Notes: a model not told the origin generated them from the letters alone. DNA of 64,000 nt from Stutzerimonas stutzeri (GCA_019056435.1 CP077641.1:1178001-1242000), one strand, 5' to 3'. Counted from the first letter of the stretch, positions 1 to 9,546 are shown. Made by a program: numbers and translations.

Positions 1-365
1 GTTCTCAAAATGACCGGGCTTTGCCGCTCGCGCATGACGTCGAGCCAACCCGTCAAGGGCCCTCATGACCGGCAGTGACGCTCCTTTCGGCACCACCGAT
101 GCAAGGGCCGCATTCTGCTGTGCCTGGACGGCGAACGGCACCGAGCTCGCCGCCGACCGTCGCTTACCGTGGCGCCCGGCCTGGGCTACCCGATCGGCGA
201 CAGCGCAGAAGCGCATCGGTCTTGACCAAACCCGGGAGAGGCTTTTTATCGAGGATTGAGTGCAACGGCGCGCGCCGCACCGAGGGCGCGCTTGGCGGCT
301 ATATCAATGCACTGGGCCGTTGGTGCGCGGCGCGCCGACCGGACAGTAGGCGCGCAAAGCTGGGA
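1..365. other. Left-edge stretch without a supported gene
   Basis: No reading frame here has a convincing start, ribosome binding site or recognisable protein. The frames that are open look like shadows of high-GC DNA, with Arg/Ala/Pro-rich translations. It may be the downstream region of the small minus-strand gene that ends at 366. Confidence 0.4.
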
Positions 366-557
366 TCACCAGCTGCCGGCGGGCTCGCCGTGCGCAACGA
401 AATTCGGCTCGGTCGCCACGTCGTGAAGCTCCGCCTCGGGCTTGGGCGTTGCCGCTTCGCCCTTGTGCAATCCCAAGGCGGTAATGAATGTCTCGCTGAC
501 TTCCATGAAGGAATATCCGTCAGCCCAGATCTGGGTCCCGTTCAGCTTGTTGTCCAT
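366..557 (-). CDS. Small hypothetical protein (63 aa)
   Basis: I do not recognise this 63-residue protein. The ATG at 557 is preceded by a good ribosome binding site (GAGAGG, about eight bases upstream), and the translation has an ordinary amino-acid balance, unlike the Arg/Pro-rich shadow frames nearby. No signal peptide or membrane segment is visible; the N-terminal half looks globular (TQIWADGYSFMEVSETF) and the C-terminal third is rich in Pro, Glu and His. It is transcribed away from mdcR, so the AT-rich tract at about 670-700 could serve as a shared divergent promoter region. It could be a lineage-restricted protein or a fragment; no function is assigned. Confidence 0.45.
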   Translation of the reverse strand: MDNKLNGTQIWADGYSFMEVSETFITALGLHKGEAATPKPEAELHDVATEPNFVAHGEPAGSW

Positions 558-864
558 CTTGCTGACCTCTCGAAGCCGGAGCGCGTTCCAGCGATACGTC
601 GAATCATTTTTAGTTGTTTCAGGCTAAGCAGGCACAACCGGAGCATCGACCATGCCAGCCGGCTTCGTTTTTTTACGCTTATATATCAATTGCTTACGAG
701 AGAATTAAGCCGGTTTGCGCCTTGCACATTGCATTGTCACCAGCAGGTTACGTTGCAATCTGCATGCATGCGGCGGAGACGTCCGCCATTCGCCAAGCAG
801 AACCGACGGCGATCGCGCACAATCGGCGAACGGCAGCGGCCGCGAGAAAGGCAGGCGAACGCAG
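558..864. promoter_or_regulatory. Divergent intergenic region upstream of mdcR
   Basis: This roughly 300-base gap separates the minus-strand small gene from mdcR. It holds an AT-rich tract near 668-705 containing a T7 run and TATATA, the most promoter-like sequence in the gap. No RNA gene or strong hairpin was found. A LysR-type operator would be expected here, but I cannot point to a specific box. Confidence 0.35.
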
Positions 865-1785
865 ATGCAGATCGATGAAGAACTCACCCTGAAAAAGCTG
901 GAGGTCTTTCTGGCCTTCATGCGCAGCGGCAATCTTGGCAAGGCGGCCACGGAGCTGAACACGAGCAACGTCAGCGTTCACCGCGCCATCCATTCATTGG
1001 AAAACGCGCTGCGCTGCCCCCTGTTCAAGCACGAAGGGCGCAACCTGATTCCGCTGGAAAGTGCCTATGTGCTCGAGGAGCGCGCGCAACGGCTGATCCA
1101 GGACGTTCTGGAGACCGTACGGCAGACGCGCGAAGCCGCCGGCTTCTCGGCCGAGCGCTTCAAGCTCGGGGCGCTCTACTCGCTGACCGTCAAGACGGTG
1201 CCGCAGTTGATCATGGGGCTGAAGCTGCGCCGCAGCGAGCTCAACATCGACCTGATACTGGGTTCGAACGTCGACCTGTTCTACAAGCTCAAGAACATGG
1301 AGCTGGACGCCATCCTGGTGTCGCTCAACGAAAGCGTCAGCCACGACCCGGACTGCGCGCAGCTACCGCTGTTTGCCGATGACATCTTTCTCGCGGCACC
1401 GGCGGACTCGCCCTTCGCCCAACAAACCGAGGTGGACCTGAGCGAGCTGCGCGACGCCACCTTCATTACCCTCACGCAGGGTTTCGCCACCCATCAGGAC
1501 GGCAACCGGGTGTTCCAGCAGGCGGGGTTCGAACCGAAGGTGGCGATGCAGGTGAACGACATCTTCACCTTGCTGAGCATGGTCAACTCCGGCGTGGGGT
1601 ATGCACTGCTGCCTGGTCGCGTGGGAATGGTGTACGAATCGCGGGTCAGGCTGGTGCCGCTGCAGGCGCGCTACCACTTGCAGCAGCATATCGGCGTGGT
1701 GTTCCTCAAGGCCAAGGAGCGAGATCCCAACCTGCTCGCCTTCCTGGCCGAATGCCGGATGTACAGCCTCAAGCACCCGAGCTGA
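865..1785 (+). CDS. mdcR: LysR-family regulator of malonate utilisation, MdcR
   Basis: This is a 306-residue LysR-type regulator. The N-terminal winged HTH spans about residues 1-65 (LKKLEVFLAFMRSGNLGKAA, then SVHRAIHSLE), followed by a periplasmic-binding-protein-like effector domain (about 95-295) that in this family senses malonate. The ATG at 865 is chosen because the HTH begins eight residues later; the open frame continues upstream, but that part is Arg-rich and not LysR-like. The gene is convergent with the mdc operon and separated from mdcM by a REP array, so it sits at the operon's 3' end and must act in trans on the mdcA promoter about 7.8 kb away. The name rests on family resemblance plus its location beside mdcLM; the effector was not tested. 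Confidence 0.85.
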   Translation: MQIDEELTLKKLEVFLAFMRSGNLGKAATELNTSNVSVHRAIHSLENALRCPLFKHEGRNLIPLESAYVLEERAQRLIQDVLETVRQTREAAGFSAERFKLGALYSLTVKTVPQLIMGLKLRRSELNIDLILGSNVDLFYKLKNMELDAILVSLNESVSHDPDCAQLPLFADDIFLAAPADSPFAQQTEVDLSELRDATFITLTQGFATHQDGNRVFQQAGFEPKVAMQVNDIFTLLSMVNSGVGYALLPGRVGMVYESRVRLVPLQARYHLQQHIGVVFLKAKERDPNLLAFLAECRMYSLKHPS

Positions 1786-1800
1786 TCGTACGATCGGTGA

Positions 1801-2097
1801 GATTGTTCGGGCGAATAAATTCGCCCCTACAGCCAGGCTTGAGGCAACGCTGTAGAGGCGAACTTGTTCGCCCAGCGAACCTCGCCGCACCACCTGGGCG
1901 AATGAATTCGCCCCTACAAACCGGGCTGAAGCAAACCTGTAGGGGCGAACTTGTTCGCCCATCGACCTCGCCGCGCCACCTGGGCGAATGAATTCGCCCC
2001 TACAAGCCGGGCTGAAGCAACCTGTAGGGGCGAACTTGTTCGCCCATCAGACCTCGCCGCACCGCCTGGGCAAATGCATTCGTCCCACAAACCGGGC
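1801..2097. repeat. Tandem REP-type palindromic repeat array (about 3.5 units)
   Basis: The unit is a head (GGGCGAATGAATTCGCCCC at 1896 and 1982, a one-base variant at 1808, a degenerate copy at 2068), a spacer of about 20 bases resembling AACCGGGCTGAAGCAA, and a tail (AGGGGCGAACTTGTTCGCCC). Heads start at about 1808, 1896, 1982 and 2068, a period of 86-88 bases. Head and tail are mutually complementary, so each unit can fold into a long hairpin, and each half is itself an imperfect palindrome. The fourth unit is degenerate and lacks its tail. The array lies between convergent mdcR and mdcM, a usual site for Pseudomonas REP/BIME elements, and may terminate or stabilise both transcripts. Confidence 0.88.
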
Positions 2098-2160
2098 GCG
2101 GCTCACCCAGTGCGACCCCTCCGTCGCGCCAGGCGCGCCCTTGCGCCTTACCGAGGACGA

Positions 2161-2925
2161 TCAGCCCAGCAGGCCGCGCATGATGAAGTACAGCAGCGAC
2201 GGGCCGAGCAGACAGCCGAGCGCGGTGTAGAACGCCGCGGTCAGGCAACCGTAGGGCACCAGCTTCGGATCGGTGGCTGCCAGACCGCCGGCGACGCCGC
2301 TGGAGGTGCCGATCAGGCCGCCGAAGATCACCGCCGAGCGCGGGTTGTTCAGCCCGATCATCGGCGCCACGAAGGGCGTCGCGACCATCACCAGAATCGC
2401 CTTGACCAGGCCCGCGGCAATGGACAGCGCCATGACGTCGGAGCTGGCGCCGATCGCCGCGCCGGTGATCGGACCGACGATGTAGGTCACCGCGCCCGTG
2501 CCGATGGTGGTCAGGCTGACCGCATCGGTGTAGCCGAAGGCCATGGCCACCGCCACGCCGGCGATAAATGAGGAGAACACACCGACGAACAGCGCCAGCA
2601 CACCCACCAACCCGGCCCGCTTGAGCTCCTCGACGCTGACGCCGAAGCCGGTGGCGACGATGGCAAAGTCGCGCAGCATGGCGCCACCGAGCAGGCCGAT
2701 GCCGGAGAACATGGCGATGTCGACCAGGCCCTTCTGCCCGCCGGTGACCACGCCACCGATGTACGACAGCAAGAGGCCGATGAGGATGGCCACCGCCGAG
2801 CCATGCAGACGGCCCTTGGTGAGCTTGTCGGACAGCCAGTAGGAGAACCACATGGTCGCGCCGATGATGGCGAAGCCGCTGATCAGACCGTAGCCGGTGA
2901 TCACTTTCATCAGAGATTCGTACAT
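2161..2925 (-). CDS. mdcM: Malonate transporter subunit MdcM/MadM
   Basis: This is a 254-residue integral membrane protein with about eight to nine hydrophobic segments spread over its length (for example LISGFAIIGATMWFSYWL near residues 15-32 and AVAILIGLLLSYIGGVV near 45-61). It matches the MadM family, which works with MadL as a two-subunit cation-coupled malonate importer in the inner membrane. It starts four bases after the mdcL stop and is the last gene of the mdc operon, supplying substrate for the decarboxylase encoded upstream. The reading frame is intact. Confidence 0.88.
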   Translation of the reverse strand: MYESLMKVITGYGLISGFAIIGATMWFSYWLSDKLTKGRLHGSAVAILIGLLLSYIGGVVTGGQKGLVDIAMFSGIGLLGGAMLRDFAIVATGFGVSVEELKRAGLVGVLALFVGVFSSFIAGVAVAMAFGYTDAVSLTTIGTGAVTYIVGPITGAAIGASSDVMALSIAAGLVKAILVMVATPFVAPMIGLNNPRSAVIFGGLIGTSSGVAGGLAATDPKLVPYGCLTAAFYTALGCLLGPSLLYFIMRGLLG

Positions 2926-2929
2926 GGCT

Positions 2930-3325
2930 TCAGCCCTCGGTGGTCAGCGGTTTGGCGACATCGGTTTCAGGCTTGCGGCCGATCCGATCGAGCACCGGTA
3001 CCAGGGCGAACGCCACGACCACTGCGGCGATACCGGCGAGGATCGCCATCGGGCCGCCGGAAAGGGCGCCGTAGACGTTCTGCTGGGCGGCCATGGCGAC
3101 CACGATGGGGATGTAGACGGCGCTCCAGAATTTCACGCCCTGCTCGGTTTCCATGTTGAACAGGCCGCGCTTCTTCAAATAGCTGCCGAGCAGGATCAGC
3201 AGCACCATGGCGATACCCACGCCGCCGACGTTGGCCGGAACGCCGAGGAGCTTGCCGAGCAACTCGCCGACGAAGATGCCGGTGAGGGTACACAAGGCCA
3301 GGAAGGCCACACCAAAGATGATCAT
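2930..3325 (-). CDS. mdcL: Malonate transporter subunit MdcL/MadL
   Basis: This is a 131-residue membrane protein with four hydrophobic helices, matching the small MadL subunit of the malonate carrier. The first helix begins right at the N terminus (MIIFGVAFLALCTLTGIFVG). A polar stretch around residues 50-66 (KKRGLFNMETEQGVKFW) separates helices two and three, and the C-terminal tail is charged. It is followed directly by mdcM, and the pair is placed after mdcH with a gap of about 110 bases. The frame is intact. Confidence 0.87.
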   Translation of the reverse strand: MIIFGVAFLALCTLTGIFVGELLGKLLGVPANVGGVGIAMVLLILLGSYLKKRGLFNMETEQGVKFWSAVYIPIVVAMAAQQNVYGALSGGPMAILAGIAAVVVAFALVPVLDRIGRKPETDVAKPLTTEG

Positions 3326-3437
3326 TGTTCTTGTCCTTTTTGGTTGCGCCGCCTGCAGAGGGCTTGGCGCGTGTTGTCGAGGTCGTTGTTGTTATCCATC
3401 GATCTGGGCGAAGGCTCGCCCGGGTGCTGCTCGCGGT

Positions 3438-4363
3438 CTATCGGCTCTGGCTGCCCTCCTGACGCAGCAAGGCGTCCAGTGTGTCCAGCCGGGCGCCGTC
3501 GAAGGCGACCAGCGTACCCTGTTCAAAACCCGCCGCGCCAGCCCGGTCAGCACCTGGCCTGGCGGCAGTTCGATGTGCAGCCGCACGCCGCGCTCGTAGG
3601 CGGTGCGCAGGGTGCCGTGCCAGTCGACGACGCGGCACATGTTGAAGGTCAGGTCGTCGCGCAGGCGCTCGGCGTCGAACAGCGGGCGCGCCGAGGAGCC
3701 GCTGAGGTAGCGAATCTGCGGTGCTCGCACCTCGACCTTGGCGAAGGCATCCGCCAGTCGCTGTGCCGGCTGCTCGAGCAGCGCGCAATGCGACGGGACG
3801 CTCATCGCCAGGCGCCGCGCACTGGAAGCGCCCAGCGCCTTGGCCCGCGCGGCGACCGTGGCCATGGCAGCATCGCTGCCGGCGATGACGATCTGGTTGT
3901 CGGCGTTGATGTTGCCCAGGTGAACCGGGCCCTCGGCTTCGGCCAGCAACGTCTCGACCGTGCCCAGCGACAGGCCGAGGATGGCGGTCATGCCGTAGCC
4001 CTCGGGGTAGGCCTGCTGCATCAGCTCGCCGCGCAGGGCGACCAGGCGCAGGGCGTCGGCGAACGCTAGCGACTCGGCGACAACCGCCGCGGCATAGGCA
4101 CCGATGGACAGCCCGGCCACGTAGTCCGGCCGCTGACCATCGCGCAACAGCAGCCGCGCCCCGGCGACCCCGGCGATCAGCAGGCAGAGCTGCACCGCGC
4201 GGGTCGATCGCAGCGCCTCGGCCGAATCGAGCAACAGCGCATCCTCGCCGAGCACGGCACTGGCCTCGGCCAGGGTTGCGGCGACTTCCGACGCCTCGGG
4301 CAGGCGCTGCAGCATGCCGGGCTTCTGCGCGCCCTGACCGGGAAAGGCGAACAGGCTGCTCAT
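3438..4363 (-). CDS. mdcH: Malonate decarboxylase epsilon subunit MdcH (malonyl-CoA:ACP transacylase); frameshifted
   Basis: MdcH transfers malonyl from malonyl-CoA to the MdcC carrier protein to prime malonate decarboxylase. The N terminus shows the transacylase FPGQGAQ motif (residues 6-12), and the serine nucleophile lies in GLSIGAYAA (about residues 93-101). The ATG at 4363 overlaps the mdcG stop as ATGA, indicating translational coupling. The frame breaks in an A4 run at 3524-3527: restoring one base there continues the protein as VFEQGTLVAFDGARLDTL to the stop at 3438. As given, the frame instead runs on with an Arg/Pro-rich tail. I read this as a one-base sequence error in an otherwise full-length gene of about 308 residues. 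Confidence 0.85.
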
Positions 4364-4992
4364 GCGACCCGCTCCGTGCCGTCCGATGCCAGCCGCCAAG
4401 GGTCGGTCACCAGGCGTGCACCCGTGGCGCACTTGAGCAGCACGCGAGCCGTCTGGCCGGCCCACTCACGCAGCGCGATGGCGCCGTTGGGAGTTTCGAG
4501 CTGCATGTCGATGCGGCTGGGTGCGCCGTCGAACAGCGCCAGCAGTTCGGCGGCCGCGTCGCGTGACAGCGGCTCAGGCACACGCAACAGCAGGTCCAGG
4601 TCACTGCCGGTGGTCACCGTCGGCCGCCCCGTGGCGAGCTGGTAGCCCACCGAGCCGGTCACGCCCCAGCCGTAGCCCAGGGCGTCGAGCATCGGCTTGA
4701 CCAGCTCCAGCGCATGCAGGGCCGGAAGCCCGGCGGTTGGCAGCCGCTGCACCAGCTGTTCAGGGCTGACGCAACGCAGCATGCGGTCGAGCGCCATCGA
4801 GGTGGCGTAGCGCTGGTCCCGGCTGGCACCACGCACCCCCACCGCGACCTCGCCGAGCGCCACCCGCGCCCGACGCACCACCACCGGCTGGCCGGCAGCG
4901 AGCACCCGACGCGCCCAATCCGGCGCGTCGGCCGGCAGCTGGGCCGGGGTCATGCCCCAGAGCAGGTCGTGGGGACGCGGTGTGTCGTGCAT
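4360..4992 (-). CDS. mdcG: Malonate decarboxylase holo-ACP synthase MdcG (phosphoribosyl-dephospho-CoA transferase)
   Basis: This 210-residue enzyme attaches the 2'-(5''-phosphoribosyl)-3'-dephospho-CoA prosthetic group to the serine of the MdcC carrier protein, using the precursor made by MdcB. The nucleotidyltransferase-type motif GSDLDLLLRV is present at about residues 129-138, with two aspartates expected to bind metal, and an upstream GVTGSVGYQLATG segment. It sits between mdcE and mdcH, with about 70 bases before it and an ATGA overlap with mdcH after it. The frame is intact. Confidence 0.88.
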   Translation of the reverse strand: MHDTPRPHDLLWGMTPAQLPADAPDWARRVLAAGQPVVVRRARVALGEVAVGVRGASRDQRYATSMALDRMLRCVSPEQLVQRLPTAGLPALHALELVKPMLDALGYGWGVTGSVGYQLATGRPTVTTGSDLDLLLRVPEPLSRDAAAELLALFDGAPSRIDMQLETPNGAIALREWAGQTARVLLKCATGARLVTDPWRLASDGTERVA

Positions 4993-5063
4993 CTACAGCC
5001 TCCTCGTGATTGTTGTTGTCGAGTCGCTGACGGGTTCGGCGGATACCGCCGCTCAGGTGACTG

Positions 5064-5849
5064 CTACCACTGCGCGCGCAACAGCTCGCGCACCCGCGAC
5101 GACGCCTCGCGATTCGGCGCGCCGAGACGACCACGCAGATCGCTGCTGCCACCGATGTCCGCCACAGCCTTGTTCAGGCAATCACGCACCCGCGCCAGGT
5201 CGTCCGCCGAAGGCTGCTCGATGCTGTCCACCGAGAGGGTTTCCCAGAGCAGGCCGAGGGTCGCGTAGTTGTCGATGTCGTAGGCCATCGGCGGCACCGA
5301 TTCGGCCAGGGCTTCCAGCTCCTCGACGCTGCGCAGGGTGATGCGCGCCGCGGCGGCCTTGCCCATGGCATGCACCATCACGCCCGGATCGCGCAGGGCG
5401 ATGATCCGCTGGGCCTGATAGCCATGAGCGAGAAAGGCACCGGACATGGCTTTGCCCACCAGCAGCGCGATCACCGGGTGCCCGGCCAGCCGTGCGCGGG
5501 CATAGCCGTCCACCGCACCGGCCAGCGCCTGGTGAATGCCCAGCGCCTCCTCGCGGCGGCCATAGGCCTGGCTCGGCACGTCGACCACGGCGACCACCAC
5601 ACGCTTGTCCGCCTTGTCGCGATCGGCGGCGATCACCTCGTCCAGCGCCTGGCCCAGGGCCCAGCCTTCGAGCAGACCGACCTCGCCATTGCGCGCGCGC
5701 GGAAAGGGATTCTCGGCGTCCGGCACCACGGCGATATAGCGGGCGGTGCGCTCACCGAGGGTGCCGTCGACCACCTTCACCGAGGCCGGATAGCCCGCCA
5801 GTACCTGACCGCCGGCCAGGGCTTGCAACCAGTTCAGTCCACGGCTCAT
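5064..5849 (-). CDS. mdcE: Malonate decarboxylase gamma subunit MdcE
   Basis: This 261-residue crotonase-fold protein, related to acyl-CoA carboxyltransferase subunits, pairs with MdcD to form the biotin-independent carboxyl-lyase that decarboxylates malonyl-S-ACP to acetyl-S-ACP and CO2. Typical elements include the oxyanion-loop region VGKAMSGAFLAHG (about residues 133-145) and the N-terminal GLNWLQALAGG. Its ATG overlaps the stop of mdcD as ATGA, consistent with co-translation and 1:1 assembly. The frame is intact. Confidence 0.9.
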   Translation of the reverse strand: MSRGLNWLQALAGGQVLAGYPASVKVVDGTLGERTARYIAVVPDAENPFPRARNGEVGLLEGWALGQALDEVIAADRDKADKRVVVAVVDVPSQAYGRREEALGIHQALAGAVDGYARARLAGHPVIALLVGKAMSGAFLAHGYQAQRIIALRDPGVMVHAMGKAAAARITLRSVEELEALAESVPPMAYDIDNYATLGLLWETLSVDSIEQPSADDLARVRDCLNKAVADIGGSSDLRGRLGAPNREASSRVRELLRAQW

Positions 5850-6712
5850 TGGGCATCTCCTTCGTAGAGGGCACGCACGGCGGCGGCATCGAGCTGCGTG
5901 CGGGTGTCGACGTCGGCCAGGCGCTGGAGGAACCAGGCGTGGCGTCGGCTGCGCGGTTGAACGGGTTTGCCGAGGGCGAACAGCTCGTGCAGCTGCGCGC
6001 GGATGGCGTCGGTGTCGTCGGCCACGTAGGCATCCACCAGACCCGAGGCGTAGCGTTGCTCACCGCCGGTCAGGCTCCAGATGAAGGGGCGGTCGCGCGA
6101 GTCGTACTCGTCGAGCCCGGCTTCCTGCTCGATCACCTGCGGGCCATTGAGGCCGACGCGGGCTTCGCGGGTGACGACCAGGTAGCTGCACAGCCCGGCG
6201 GCGATGGACATGCCACCGAAGCAGCCGACGGAACCGGCGACCACGCCGATCACCGGCTGGTAGTCGCGCAGCTCGACGATGGCCGCCTGGATCTCGGCGA
6301 TGGCGGCCAGGCCCAGGTTGGCTTCCTGCAGACGCACGCCGCCGGTTTCCAGCAGGAGCACGGCGCGGGTCGGGATGCCGTTGCGGTTGTCTTCAGCAGC
6401 CAGTTCCAGCAAGCCTGCGATCTTCGCGCCGCCGACTTCCCCCATGCTGCCGCCCTGGAAGGCGCCTTCGATGGCGGCGATCACCGCCGGCTGGCCGTCA
6501 AGGGTGCCCTTGGCGACCACCACGCCGTCGTCGGCCTGGGTGACGATGCCCTGCTTCGGCAGCCAGGGCGAGGTGACGCGATCGAACGGATCGAGCAGTT
6601 CGCGGAAGCTGCCCTCGTCCAGCAGTGCGCGGGCACGCTGGCGGGCACCGAGTTCGACGAAGCTGCGCGACTCGAGTAAACGGGCCACGGTGTTAGCGGA
6701 CACATCAGTCAT
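5846..6712 (-). CDS. mdcD: Malonate decarboxylase beta subunit MdcD
   Basis: This 288-residue crotonase-fold subunit forms the catalytic decarboxylase with MdcE. The glycine-rich loops [20 protein letters not shown] (about residues 79-98) and [19 protein letters not shown] (about 153-171) are expected to shape the acyl-pantetheine pocket. The gene overlaps the end of mdcC by eight bases and mdcE by four, so mdcC-D-E are tightly coupled. The frame is intact and the length is normal for the family. Confidence 0.91.
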   Translation of the reverse strand: MTDVSANTVARLLESRSFVELGARQRARALLDEGSFRELLDPFDRVTSPWLPKQGIVTQADDGVVVAKGTLDGQPAVIAAIEGAFQGGSMGEVGGAKIAGLLELAAEDNRNGIPTRAVLLLETGGVRLQEANLGLAAIAEIQAAIVELRDYQPVIGVVAGSVGCFGGMSIAAGLCSYLVVTREARVGLNGPQVIEQEAGLDEYDSRDRPFIWSLTGGEQRYASGLVDAYVADDTDAIRAQLHELFALGKPVQPRSRRHAWFLQRLADVDTRTQLDAAAVRALYEGDAQ

Positions 6713-7004
6713 GGCCGACCTCCTCCAGTCCCTGCTCCAGGCGCAGACGCACTACGCCGGGTGTGGCCCCAAAATCGTGAATATCGATGTTCAATGCCGG
6801 CGGCGTCTGCTCGCGGAACATCCGCTCGAACAGGCTCTTCCAGCGTTGCTCGGCACCATTGACCGAGGTGACTACCTGGATCGCCAGCTTGCCGGCCTGG
6901 CCGGGTTCCAGCAGCACTTCCAGATCGCCCGAGCCGACCACGCCGACCAGGGCCTTGCCGCGGGCGGGTTGCCCGGCGGCGAATTCGAAAGACAGAGTTT
7001 CCAT
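6705..7004 (-). CDS. mdcC: Malonate decarboxylase delta subunit MdcC (acyl carrier protein)
   Basis: This 99-residue acyl carrier protein cycles between acetyl- and malonyl-thioester forms on its unusual dephospho-CoA prosthetic group. Ser25 lies in [12 protein letters not shown]; the equivalent serine in Klebsiella MdcC is the attachment residue. The ATG at 7004 lies just after the mdcB stop (7007-7009), and the coding sequence overlaps mdcD by eight bases. The open frame extends further upstream, but that portion only shadows mdcB. Confidence 0.9.
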   Translation of the reverse strand: METLSFEFAAGQPARGKALVGVVGSGDLEVLLEPGQAGKLAIQVVTSVNGAEQRWKSLFERMFREQTPPALNIDIHDFGATPGVVRLRLEQGLEEVGHD

Positions 7005-7006
7005 GT

Positions 7007-7878
7007 TCAGTTGCTCCCAGTCGGCGCCGGCGCATGCGGCGCCAGACGGTCGAGGAAAAGGGTGGCGGCCAGGAGGTCGGCGGCGCCCCCGGCGAGGCGT
7101 TGAGGGCGAGCATGTCGCGATCGAGCAGGCGCAGCTGGCGACGACCGGCGAGGCTGGCGGCACCGCCGGCTTCGAGCACGGCGCGGGCACCGGCCTGCAT
7201 GCGGGTCAGCCCCTCAAGACCGGCGCGATGCAGCACGCAGGTGTCGGTCAGGCTGCTCATGATCGCCAGCAGTGCATCGAGCCTGGCGTTCTGCTCGCCG
7301 GCGCCGGCGCGGCGACTGGCCAGGAGTTGCGGCAAGCCGTGCTCGATGACCGCGGGAAAGCCGTGCTGCGCCTGTTCGCGGGCGCCGAGCACGCCGTAGC
7401 GACGGCAGACCCGCGCGCCATGGCTGTCCGGGTTGTGCGGCGCGGCAGGGTCGTCCAGCTGCGCCAGGGCGGCCGCGCTGGCGGCGATCCCGCCAGCCGA
7501 AGCGCCGCTTTCCAGCATGGTCGCCGCGCTGAGCAGCCCCAGCGCCCAGATCGCGCCGCGATGGGTGTTGACCCCGGCAGTGACGCGCAACATCTCCGCT
7601 TCGCCGTCGCGGCCCAGCTGGCCGAGGGTTTCACGCAGCGCCTGACTGACCCGACCTTCGCTCCGCGCGGCATCGGCCATGGCGGCGAACGCCGGCCACA
7701 GCGACTGCGCCGAGGCGTGCATCAGCCCCAGGTGCAGATCGCTGTGCGCGCCACTGCCGCGCCGGTCGACCAGCCCCGGCTTGGGCGACAGGTCAGCCTC
7801 GTCGACCAGCGCCTGCACCGCCAGATCGGCCAGGCGCTCGGCCGCGGACGGCGCCTGTCGTGCAATGAGTGCGCTCAT
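7007..7878 (-). CDS. mdcB: Triphosphoribosyl-dephospho-CoA synthase MdcB; frameshifted near its 3' end
   Basis: MdcB makes 2'-(5''-triphosphoribosyl)-3'-dephospho-CoA from ATP and dephospho-CoA, the precursor that MdcG loads onto MdcC. Family landmarks are [19 protein letters not shown] (about residues 31-49) and a glycine/His-rich [15 protein letters not shown] (about 114-128). The ATG at 7878 overlaps the mdcA stop (TGATG). Near the 3' end the frame slips at a C5 run (7086-7090). Adding one base restores the usual ending, a short hydrophobic helix followed by Pro/Ala-rich residues and a stop at 7007-7009. Without it the frame runs into mdcC. The corrected length is about 290 residues. Confidence 0.87.
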
Positions 7879-9546
7879 CACCAGCTCCTGAACTTGGCAG
7901 GCGGGTTGTAGAGGCCGCCGGACCACTCGACCAGCTCGGCGATGCTCTTGGCGGCGAGCAGTTCGCGGGTGGCGTCGTTGCGGCGGATGCCGAGGTCTTC
8001 CGGCAGGGCGATCAGCCCTTCGCGGCGCATGCGCTCGGTGTCCTTCGGGTTGTGCCGCAGGCCGATGCTGGTGACGCCGGCCACCGCGGCGATCATCGCC
8101 TGGCGTTCCTCCAGCGAGCGGGCCTTGTACAGGTAGGCGATGCCTTCCTCGGTGAGCAGATGGGTGACGTCGTCGCCGTAGATCATGATCGGCGCCAGCG
8201 GCATGCCGCTCTTCTTCGCCACCTCCACCGCGTCGAGCTGCTCGACGAAGGTGGGTTTGCCGCCTTCCTGGTAGGTCTCGACCATCTGCACCACGAGCTT
8301 CTTGCCGCGCTCGAGCATGGTCACCGGGGCCTTGCCGCCGGGCATGGCCATGTCCAGCCAGGCCGGGGTCGGATGGCGCCGGCCTCGCGGGTCGTGGCCC
8401 ATGTTCGGCGCGCCGCCGAAGCCGGCCAGGCGCCCGCGGGTGACGGTGGAGGAATGCCCATCACCATCGACCTGCAGGGTGGCGCCGATGAACAGGTCGA
8501 CGGCGTACTGCCCGGCCAGCTGGCACATCATGCGGTTCGAGCGCATCGAGCCGTCGCGGCCGGTGAAGAAGACGTCCGGGCGCTGGGCGATGTAGTTCTC
8601 CATGCCCAGCTCGGTGCCGAAGCAATGCACGCTCTCGACCCAGCCAGTCTCGATCGCCGGGATCAGCGTCGGGTGCGGGTTGAGCGTCCAGTTGCGGCAG
8701 ATCTTGCCTTTCAGGCCGAGGGATTCGCCGTAGGTCGGCAGGATCAGCTCGATGGCCGCGGTGTTGAAACCGATGCCGTGGTTGAGCGACTGCACGTTGT
8801 GTTTTTCGTAGATGCCGCGGATCGCCATCATCGCCATCAGCACGTGCACCGGCTTGATGTGGCGCGGGTCGCGGGTGAACAGCGGCTCGATGTAGAACGG
8901 CTTGTCGGCCACCACGACGAAATCGACCCAGCTCGCCGGGATGTCCACGCGCGGCAGCTCGTCGACGATCTCGTTGACCTGGACGATGACGATGCCGTCG
9001 CTGAAGGCGGTCGGCTCGACCAGCGCCGGGGTGTCTTCGGTGCTGGGGCCGGTGTAGATGTTGCCGTGGCGGTCGGCCTGGAAGCCGGCCACCAGCGCGA
9101 CGTTGGGGATCAGGTCCACCAAGAGGCGCGAGTAGAGTTCGATGTAGGTGTGGATGGCGCCGACTTCCAGCAGGCCGTCCTCGAGCAGCTGGCTGATGCG
9201 CAGGCTCTGCGGGCCGGCAAAGGAGAAGTCGAGCTTACGGGCGATCTGCCGCTCGAACAGATCCAGGTGCTCGGCGCGGCTGACGCTCGGCATGATCATG
9301 TGCAGGTCGTGCAGCTTGCCGGGGTCGGCCTTGGCCAGGGAGCGGGAGAGGAAGTCCGCCTGCTTCTGGTTGTTGCCCTCGAGCACCACGCGATCACCGG
9401 GGGGCGATCAAGAGTTCCAGGGCCTCGACGATCCGCTCGCTGGGCAGTACCACGCCATCGGCGAGGCTGCGCACCTGATCGAGACGACGGGCCTTTTCGG
9501 CTCGACGGCGCGACCACTGCGGCGGTGGGGAGATTGTTGTTGTCAT
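7878..9546 (-). CDS. mdcA: Malonate decarboxylase alpha subunit MdcA (acetyl-ACP:malonate ACP transferase); frameshifted near its 5' end
   Basis: MdcA exchanges acetyl for malonyl on the MdcC carrier, the first half-reaction of malonate decarboxylase. It is about 555 residues with a CoA-transferase-like fold; [19 protein letters not shown] and [19 protein letters not shown] are recognisable family segments. The ATG at 9546 is followed by the usual N terminus ([20 protein letters not shown]). The frame breaks at a G6 run (9399-9404): removing one base joins LELLIAP to [13 protein letters not shown], which continues to the stop at 7878. It is the first gene of the mdc operon, so a promoter probably lies at 9547-9660, although no MdcR box was recognised. 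Confidence 0.9.

Noticed and set aside
75..878. A 267-codon plus-strand frame at the left edge
   Set aside because: The product is Arg/Pro-rich, lacks a ribosome binding site and overlaps the better-supported minus-strand small gene and the mdcR upstream region.
1801..2097. CRISPR array
   Set aside because: The repeats are long, palindromic, separated by similar (not unique) spacers, and no cas genes are present. The pattern fits REP elements.
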